A DNA stretch of 64,000 nucleotides, taken from the NCBI GenBank assembly GCA_947044365.1, contig OX345644.1:4463077-4527076 (forward strand), in the 5' to 3' direction. Below, one piece after another: positions 51,883 to 62,466 of this stretch. Source of the stretch: Petrosia ficiformis (Eukaryota > Porifera > Demospongiae > Haplosclerida > Petrosiidae). The number at the start of each line of letters is the position of its first letter. The first letter of the stretch is position 1. The translations under genes and the position numbers were made by a program. The notes below the pieces were generated by a model. It had not been told where the DNA came from. It saw only the letters and a list, made by a program, of their open reading frames with translations, and did not search any database.

Positions 51883-54800
51883 TTGATTATACTAACTGAT
51901 ACACAACACATCCAATCAATAGATACAATGGATTATAATTATTTTAATATTCATGTATGCACGCACACTTTTATGTACGTGATATTTCAAACAATAGCCA
52001 GTTGGATGGAATACAATATTTGTTACATCACTCAAAACTAGATATTAACACTAATAGTGTTGCACTGATAATGTATCGGTAAATCAGATATCGGCAGAAT
52101 ATTGTGTATATCTGCATCGGTTTTATTGATACCGATGCAGCAGATAGAGTTCCTACGCATGTGCACAATAATTATGTAACACGTGGTTTGTTAGACGTTT
52201 GCAATACGTCGAAGAAGCAAATCCTGATATGGAATTACTTTACTGTTGAAGAAGAAACGAAGGTAGCTGTATGCAAAGTGTGTAGTGAATCAGTTTTGAG
52301 GGGAGGCAGTACTACCAAAACTTTCAATACAACTAATCTCGTTTACCATATGAAGACCAAACACCACGAGCAGTTCATAGCACACAAGAAAAGACATGAT
52401 GCTGCCAAAGAGACTTCCAAGGAAAAGGCCCAGCTACTAAAGTCAGCAAACAGCTTAGTTTTGAAGAGGCTACAGAAAAAAACTTGTAAGTTGGATATCA
52501 ATGATTCGCGATCACAAGTTAGTCGATAGGAAAATGATAGCGCTAGATTGCCACTTTTTTTTGTTGTCGATGATGCTGGGTTTGTTCGTCTATTGAAAGC
52601 ACTAGTGGGATACGTTTCTTCATATATATACATGTATATATCTCTTGTTTAATGTAATTACTCAAAGCAGTGTACAATAACTACATACATGTACATGTAT
52701 TGAATACCTTTTCTTTTTGAAAAGATAAAAATGAGCCTTGCAGAAGATAAATAAGTTGAATGTGTTCTGCATGTTCTGAAGCAGCAGAAGTTAGTTGAGA
52801 GAAACTAATGAACTTCCTGAAACACACAAAAAATGATTTAGCATATGTGTTTATTTTATGTAACTTTATAATTATAGAACTGACGAATAAAGTGAATACA
52901 AATTTACAATTATAAACTGTGTCTATACCAAGAGGGATTAAAAGTAACAAACAGTTTTATTCCAGTATATATGTACAGTACAAAATTTACATAAACCAGA
53001 TAATATCATGATTTCAGTTTTTAAAAGTAATATATTACCCTGGCTAGCTGTTGTGCAATTGTTGGCCCACAAATCATTATAGTTTGTGTAGGAAGAGCAT
53101 TTAAAATACTTGGCCCGCTATTAAAAAGTCTTTTGTATGCCATTTTCATTGCAACTAAAAGATTGCTCTTACATAAATGGGTGTTCTAAAAATCTAATTT
53201 TGACATTTATTGAAATTTGAGCACTCATATCTTAGCAATGGTAAGTCAAATTGTAAAACCAATACACCAGCATGAAGCGATGATATCACAGTGTATACAC
53301 ATGTACATTTAAAATTCGAAATTTCATTACTTTTGACCAATTTTCACTTGCTCAGTAACTTAATTTATTATTATTTATATACCTGTTCTTCACCAGTGGT
53401 GCTGTATATCTGATAATGGCTGCACACTGTTGACATATTATCAATAAAGCATTCTGATATGATACCTGGTTATAAAAATGATATTTCATTTGAATATTGT
53501 TGAACTAATTAGTCATTCCATTCTTTATTCACACTCGACATGTATAATACAATAAACTGACAGCTACCATTCCTCAAAACTTGATTTGCAAAACAAGGTT
53601 TATACAAAGTTTACAAATACTTACATGTAACTTGAACAGCCCACTATTTAGATATTATATACAGGGAGAAAATGAAATGTGGTATTCAGAGCTCCTCTTA
53701 GATACCAAATATAGTTGGGTTCTGCAAGCATTAATTAAGAGAAGAAGCTCTGCAGTGTGTAAGACAGTCGAGAGCAAGAGAAAATGTAGGGTTAGCACAA
53801 TTTCTGTGGGTATTTGCTAATTAACATTAATTTTGTTTTTAAAATATAATTATGCTTGATTTTGCAGGTCACATATGTATGTATACACTATATACATGTA
53901 GTATATGTATTCTACTTACTTGAGCTTGTAATGTAACCATCAGGTTCCTTATACCACTTTTACTAATCAAAATCTAAGGAAAAATAATTTCTTCATCATA
54001 ATAATTATGATTATTTTGTCATATCTCAACTCACTCGTATGACATCTTCTTTGCAATGAAAACTCAATCGTCCAACATGACTATCATCCAATTCCTGAAC
54101 AGCCATTGGAACATAAGGCAGGCTATAACTGTGTATATTAGTGACTGGTTATACAGATACTACGTACGTATATGCAGGCTTGTTAATAATCATTATATTT
54201 GGAGCATGTTTTATGTATATATTTTGTACATAATCAATACTTATTGAGTAAACAGTAATACATATACATACATACACAGGATAGACATTCTCATGTACCA
54301 ACAAAAATTGTGACTGGTTATGGGAAAACATGATAATATTGAACATAGAGATGTGCGATACAACTAAATAATAGTATTGTGTAACGCTGCCAAAAATATC
54401 GTGATACGATACAGTATCATGATATTTGAAATAATATTGAAACACTTATAAAATATAAATAAATGTCCTATTTGGATGTATTTGTCATGAAATAGTAAAA
54501 GAAATCAGTTGAAGTTATGCACACTAGCTTGCTTTAATTTTAGTTATCAAATTAGACAAATTAGAAAAACCATGTTTACTAAACTGTCCATTCCAGTGTA
54601 TTGATATACCCAAAAGCTAATATTGTATCACGATATTGAATGAAAATAGCGATAATTCGATATATCGATACGTATCACACATCACTAGTTGAACAAACGT
54701 ATATATAGATTTAAATGATTGCTACTTAGCTATTAAGCACAGGATGACAACTCAATTTGGTATCCAGGAAGAGCAACTATTGTTTTTTTGGATACTAAGT

Positions 54801-57800
54801 TTTACTCTGCTTTCTACACAAAAGGACCACATAGTGAGTATTTAATCATGAGCCATCAGTCTGGTTTTTCAATAGCTAGTCACACTTACCTAGTTAGCCA
54901 TCCATTAGTTATTCTACTAAATACAATAATGAAGGATAGTCAGAACACTGGTTACTGAATATATATTAAAATATATATAATTATAATGTCTTAATACATG
55001 AGAATATTCAACATCAAGTTTTATGTACAGTGTATGTTAAATAGAACTGTTTCTCAGACCTGTCAGATTGTGATGAAGTTTTAGGATCTCTAGCATTCTT
55101 TACAAAACTATTTAGACTCTTGTCTGTCTGAAGATTAGCAGAATGATTGAATGGTACAAATCTGAGGTAAGAATGATGATCCTCTTCTTCCAGTTGTTGT
55201 ATCTGTCTCTTGTAGAGTTGATGTAGAGCAGCTGAACGATGACAGGACAAGAGAAGCTGATGACGAGATGTTATCAACTGGAAGAGAGAGAGGAGGATAA
55301 AGAGGAGGAAAACATACACATGTGACATACTGTATCAATTATAGTACTGTTAGGAGAGTGTTTGAAGGTCATATGTAGAGTTGTTTGGGGCCTGTGACAC
55401 ACATTGAGAAAAAGTGTTTCTCAAAAAAGGCTGCCCATGACTTACTCTACCAGGTGAGTACCAATAGCTTAGTTAGTAGAGCAATTGGCTAGAACATCAA
55501 GGTTGTGAGTGTTTGTATCTTAGACAGAAAGGTGTTTTATTAAACACATTTATAGACATTGCAAAGAAGGATATTATATTGCTACAGAAGCTAGTCCAGA
55601 TTACACAAAATATGACTCTACAGTGTGGTATGAAATCAAGGATGCTTCTTCATGTAAAAAAAGTCAGTGCATTACATCAAGGGCAGTATAGAGCAAAGGG
55701 TTGTATGTTGTTTGGTACTATAATTAGTGGCTGGGTTGCTGTTTTATGATTACTTTCCACGAGGTTGAATGTATAATTATTTATTTATATGTTTGTGTCA
55801 CATAAATGCTGTTAAGGAAGGTACATCATTCCAGGGGCTCAGTCAATTAATGCAAGTAGCGCATATGCAACTTCAATCATAGGGATACTTTGTTCTACAT
55901 ACCATCTTGGTGAAATTTACATCAAGAAACTGCTTCCTGCCCCTAAGGGCTACAATTAAAACAACTAATTCACAGTTCAACGTATAATAGAAATTCATTG
56001 GCTAATGAGAAACAATGAATCTACTCTGCCAAGCATTACATATTCTTAATACAGGACAGAATTTCATATCTGTAGGATTTCTGTTAGGGAGGGGAATTGT
56101 TCATATATATGCAAACTGTTCCTTTTTTAAATTTAGGCCCTTTGAGGTTGCTTCTGGTGGCTCTTGGGTCCCAGAAAGCTTGTAGATAAGATATATGCAT
56201 ACTGACCTGTAATATGTCACAGTATGCCAGCATTCTAGCCTTTTGTTTCTCGAGTGATGTTGATTGCTCATGTTTACTGTCAGTCTGTCTAATATGTAGA
56301 TCAAGTAGATCAATAACATAACGAGGATATTCAATGAAGATTGGAGAAAATATCTGAAAAAGCAAGAAGAGAAATGAAATGAAAGATGACACACAACAGG
56401 AGCAAGGGAAATATAAAAATAATACTTGAAGATACAGAAATCATATAAACTGTTTTATTTTGTGTAAATCTATACATTGTTTATCAATACCAAAATAAAG
56501 AGAATTACATTGAATAGGCGACTGAATTCTTAATGTACAAATATGAATAAATCAAACTTAGTTTAGTTGTTATTACAATGGCGCATAATTATTTTTATGG
56601 CCCGTAGGGCCATCCCTATGATTGCTTTCCCACGGGTTCGATGTATGTTTATATATATATATATAATATATAATTATATTCTTGTGTCACTTGCGCGACT
56701 ATGCGTTGTATACGTAGTTAAGGAAGTTGCGTCATTCCCGGGGGCTCGGTCAATTAATGGGCGTGGCGCGTAAAAGAACGCGCGTTTGAGCTACAGGAAG
56801 ATTCAGAAAGGATGTAAAACTGCTAATAACTGTTGTATATAGCAGAGAAACAGTATAGATATTATGCAAGAATCTTTAACAAGTAAGTATGATAAGTTGT
56901 TGAGTTTCAAACACGAGGAAGTCATCATTTAGAACCTTGAAGGAGTACCTCAGTCAGTTCATCAGACATCTGTGTATTTAGACTGCAATTAGGCTTACAC
57001 TTACGTATTCAGGCCCCAGGAGTACACAGAAAGGTAGAGACACTAGTGCCATCAGCAATGCTTAATACATAGTCATCACAAAGCAAATATAGGGATGTTT
57101 TTTTCTCTATATACACTTGTTATAAATAGAAGCATAAATCATTGCATAACAGTCTAGTGACTATTGTCAACTTTCCATGACTGCTGGAGAGTAGTGTGCA
57201 GCACCAATCAGATTACAGGTGCCCCATGAACCCTGAAGGAATGTTTGGTATTATTATTATCATCAATTCTAGTGATGTACCTATAATCGGATTGGCCATC
57301 TAATCAGCCAATAAATATGGTTACTTCAGTGTATCAGTTATCTGCAAAATTTGTACCTATACCCAGCTGATATTAATTGCACATGAGCAATATCAATTTC
57401 ATACATATTATTAAGTTAACCCTTAGAGGACTGAGCTTATTTTTCAAAATTCTTCCCATTTCCAACACTGGCGACTCTATTGCATATATTTCGGCCACCG
57501 TTCACTTTCTCTACCCCAAGCTTGGCTCCTTTTCCGACATGGAGCACTACTTCTACCAACTAGCTTACCAGGACTCGAAAGTCCCCAAGCGCTTTGATCA
57601 AATGCCTCTTTTGACAGGAACTGGGGCAAACAAAATAATCCCACTGCATGGTGGCACCAGCTACACCCATGATTTCAGGTTTTACAGCAAGGGAAATGCC
57701 TCAGCTACCCACCAGATTGCATGGGCAGGGTCACTAAAACCACAAATTGTGTGGGCGGTGAGGGACACAGCCCCCTTCGAGCCCCCATTAATGGGAGGAG

Positions 57801-60800
57801 ACCCCACTTTAAAATTGTTATTTAGGCTAAAGGGTGGCCGAAAAACCATTAACTTTTTTAGCCATTTTTATGGGCTTGTCCCTGACACCAATTACAAGCA
57901 TTTGGAATGCTTCGTAATGCTAGGAACACACTCCGAACCACATACACGTAGGGGTGACATCAGTGCACTAAGGGTTAAAGCCCATTGCAGTTACCATGTT
58001 GCTATTTACAAAAACTAAGTTTGAACTAGTAGTAGGTGGTAAATACATGTATTCAAAATAAGTAATAATAATTTAATATCAGAATATTTTACACAAAGTC
58101 TCTCGTAGTTCATTTATTTTATTACATGTTGGAAGTGTGAAGTTATCACATCAGTTATCGGTATCGGCAGATATATGCATGTAATTATCGGGTATTGAAT
58201 TGTCGGTAAAAATCTATATCGGTACATTACTAATCAATTCATTGCTAAAGCGCTAGACTACCTGTGTCTGTAGAGCTATTTCGACTCTCTGAGACTGTTG
58301 AGATTTATAGAACTGAGGTCTAAACAAGAAGAAGCTTTACAGAGCTTTTTACATATTACTTTTTTCAGTCTCTTGTCAGGCAGTGAAAAATTGTCTTTAT
58401 TCCACCAGCCTGCAAGGAATCTCCTAACCGTAATGGAGAGGCACATTTGGTGAAACAAGAACAGACTACTCACAATGACAGCATCATCAATAGTGCTAAA
58501 ATTAATTTGCACCAACTTTAACCTAAAGAATTTTGTAATTGTTCATTTCTACATGTCAATGAGATTATTATTTTGGGGCTTCCCAAATACAGGCTGGTCA
58601 ACTACCAGTATTTGGTACCTTGTGTTGAATATCTTTACTGAATTCAGATCCAAGTGGTGTCATTTCAGCCCAACTGTCTTCAACCTTCAGCCACAGTCTT
58701 GTATTAATAGCAACTACTTTACTAACACCATGGATATCACCAATACCAATCTGAATGGGAAAGTAACATATGAAAATACATATTAATTATAATGATAGGG
58801 TTATTATACCCACATCATGTAAGTTAGATTAAGGGTATATCGATTTAAAAGGAGGAAACAGAGAAATGGCAAAGTATGTATAATTAATAAAATTATGTTA
58901 GTGACATCATTATAATACTATGTCATTAGTATATTGCAGAAGTCACATTTCTGTGAATTTATTCATACATAATATTGTTTTGTTATTAGGACTATGGTCT
59001 ATTTGAGTTATATACCCCCTCCTCCTTTGAATGGTCATGCTCTTGGTTACACATACATACATACATCCAAGTCCAATAGCTCATGAAGCTGAGTGCTACA
59101 GTGTTGATCCTTTAATGAGTGGGAGTATACCTCAGATATAAACATGACAGAAAGCTGTTCAGGAAATACATAATGTGTATATGTATGTACATGTACATAG
59201 ATGTACAATTGTATGTATGTACAACTTACTGCCATTTGTAGTGTATCTAGAATTAGGGCTGGTAGTAATCCCACTACACTTAATGAGTTACAACACTCCA
59301 AGAGATAATGGCTGACATCTGTTCTTAAGTCCCCTGACAGATTGATTAATTTCTTCTCAATAATTTTGAAAGGTGGGAGACCATAACATTTCTCACCACA
59401 CACTGTTTGATTATATAGTCTCTCTGTTTCTAGTACCTAGTGGTAAAGAGGCCATACATGTACACATCTGAATTATTAATTCAATTGCTGGATGTACACC
59501 TTGCTTGGTACACATGGTACAATTGAAGTAGCCATTTTAAATATGCAATGACCATCATAACACAGCAACTGTAACTATACACCTATATATATATATATGT
59601 GCAGATCTTAATTGCTATTTACTGGAGCAGCTTGGGCTAAATCAATTGTATATTTTTGGTGAGGCTGCAAATGGAACTAAAACATACTATGTGCAACAAC
59701 TTGTACTTAAGGTCAGATGGTAGCTTTTGTTTAATTATGAAATAACTATGTGAAACCAACAAGATATCATATTGGTTATCTACAAAAACCCTCAATTTTA
59801 TCCCAAATTTGTACAAGCTAACATATAATCAATCTTGTGGTTGTTGTTCTTATATTATTATATTATTATATATAATATATATAATAATATTATATGACCC
59901 AAATTTGTAAAAAGGGACATTTTCCTACAAATGATGATCAAATACTACACTCAATATTCTGCCAATTTGTAAGGAAAAACAACAAAATTTGTTATCTAGG
60001 AAGTTTAATATAATCTCTCTTCCTGGAGTTTTAGTTAGGTCAGTACAAACTATTTTAGCTTTGGTTTTAATTAGCAAATCCATACTAATGTACCAATATT
60101 TTAATCCTTAGTTTTGTTTGAAAATAGCAACTGATACGTCTCGTTTTAGTAATTAATTAAATAACTGTTGAATAATTTTAGTTATAAGTTTATAGTTATA
60201 GTTTTTAAGCAATTATTAAATTATGAAACAATTTTCATATGCTGTGAATTTTATTCAAACCACTCATAATAATAATTGGTATGGCCACAAAAAAATAGTT
60301 TTTCTTAATTAAACAAAAGTATAAACAAATTTATTAGTACTTTTATTAATTACCTCACAAGATAATTATAATTTAGTTTTGGTACTATGTCCAGAAGCAC
60401 TAACTAAATTATTTTAGTTTCAGTTGTAATAAAACAACACTACTGGATAACACATTTCATTTTTTTTCTTCTTTCAAAATGGCAGATTACAGAATTATAA
60501 ATGAGTAATTATCATAATTATATATGTATATAACATATCAGTTGTATTCCACTATCGGTAAGAACGCCTCAGAACCAAAACATTCAATTTCTAGTCTCAA
60601 TTGAATAAACACATTTAATTAACAGAAAAATACATGATGTAACAATCATACTTGTTTCAATATGGGTTGAACAGCTTCAAACTGGGCTTGAAGACAGCTT
60701 GTTTCCTTTTCATAAAATTCAGTGAAGTATTGAGCTTGTGGATCATATCTTGGAGAGAGAGCTATTAGGTTTGTGATAATCTGAAATAGAAAGACAGATA

Positions 60801-62395
60801 CACAGTTTACTTAATGGTGAGAAATATGACGGATGAATTTGTGTACTTAGAGTGTACTTCAGCAAGAAACTGTGTACTAAGACTAGCTACAGTAAAGATC
60901 CCAGTATTTGGAGTACACAGAAAAATAAGACTCTAGTGCTGTTAGGATTGACTGGAAATATCCTAGATTCCTCTTTGAACCTGGGGATCCATAGCTCTTG
61001 ATAAATTGGCAAGGAATGGCAAGAACTTAGGCATATAATAATTATAATTAGACATGTAATTTTTGAGTACATAAACAACCGAATTTGTATTGTATTCTGA
61101 ACATTTAAAAAAAAAATGAACTCGTAAAGAAGATAATATATAAGAAAAGATATACATACAGTATACAATTTATATTCACTAAGTGTAAATGTAATTACTG
61201 TATGTATAATGTACATGTATATAGTGTTGGGCAATTGCATTATGGTATAACATGTACATGTATTAAATGATCTGGCAGGTGTTATAGGCATGTAATATCT
61301 TAGAGAAAATTGGTCTCAGGCTACATCCTCAATAAACTGTCTCACAGGTACATGTATTACATTACACATGTCCATAACACCCACTAGATGGTGATATCCA
61401 ATACATGAATTAATCACACATATATATATATATATATATAACATATCACAATGGTAGAAACATTGTCTTCCTTAAATTAAATAAATTTAACGCATGATAG
61501 AGTCGTAAAAGTACAAGGGTTAAACAAACATTATAGTAGTTAATTCAATAAATACATGTACATGTGTGTAGGTAATCCTATAATTATTATGTTCAGTTAC
61601 TATGACACGTAATCTTTGGCCATATGCTCGCAAAACCAGGCAGATCAAATTACTAAAAACAAATTTTGATAATCTGTCATACAGTAGGATTTATTGTTTA
61701 CAGTTAGGATTCCTATGAGTCATAATGGGTCAGGCTATATCTTGGAACACAACATATTTGTATTATCAATACTTTATATTGTAAGGTTGTGTGTCATTAA
61801 AAGTAAGAGTAATGCTGGAAGTGAATTATAATTATCATAATGATAAAAATAGTAATTTGTGAACAGAGTACGTACATGGCCACCAACAAAGTATGGAACA
61901 GATTAATCACCAGAGACTGAAATTCAAGAGTGAATTTTAGTTTCAAGAGAGTTATCTCTTATATATGATACATGTACATGTATATGAAGACTGAAAGCTG
62001 CAATACAATAACCATGTAAAGGTAAAGAACACTACTCATGTTACGAGTTGTGTTCAAATATATATTTAAATATACAATAAAATATATATTCATGTGTTAT
62101 GATATACCAGTCGTTGGGTAAATATGTACATATAATATATACTGTATGTTATCACTAGACACTGAGAAATATGTATACGTATTTGATATTGTATTACAAT
62201 AGCTGAGTGGATCCAACACGTGATATTTCCTGGAATTTAGATGATATATTTCACTCACACATGCCCAACATACATGTGACTTGTTGCATAAGATAAACAT
62301 CCGGTCTGATAAATTAATATGCTATCAAAGCATATACAGGATATGTATTTATGACCCACAGGGCCATCCCTATGATTGTTTTCCACTGGGTTGAA

Positions 62396-62466
<71 letters not shown>

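Larger units (their letters stand above)
57270..58232. mobile_element. hAT-type element with perfect 8-bp duplication, containing a nested TTAA element
   Basis: The ends TAGTGATGTACC and GGTACATTACTA are inverted repeats. ATCAATTC flanks both sides (57262-57269 and 58233-58240). The subterminal parts carry ATCGGATTGGCC and ATCGGTATCGGCAG words as in the hAT fragment at 52055. A second element occupies 57420-57974. Confidence 0.88.

Noticed and set aside
53581..53820. Plus-strand 79-codon ORF
   Set aside because: No recognisable motif, no neighbours in phase, intronic position; within the length expected by chance.
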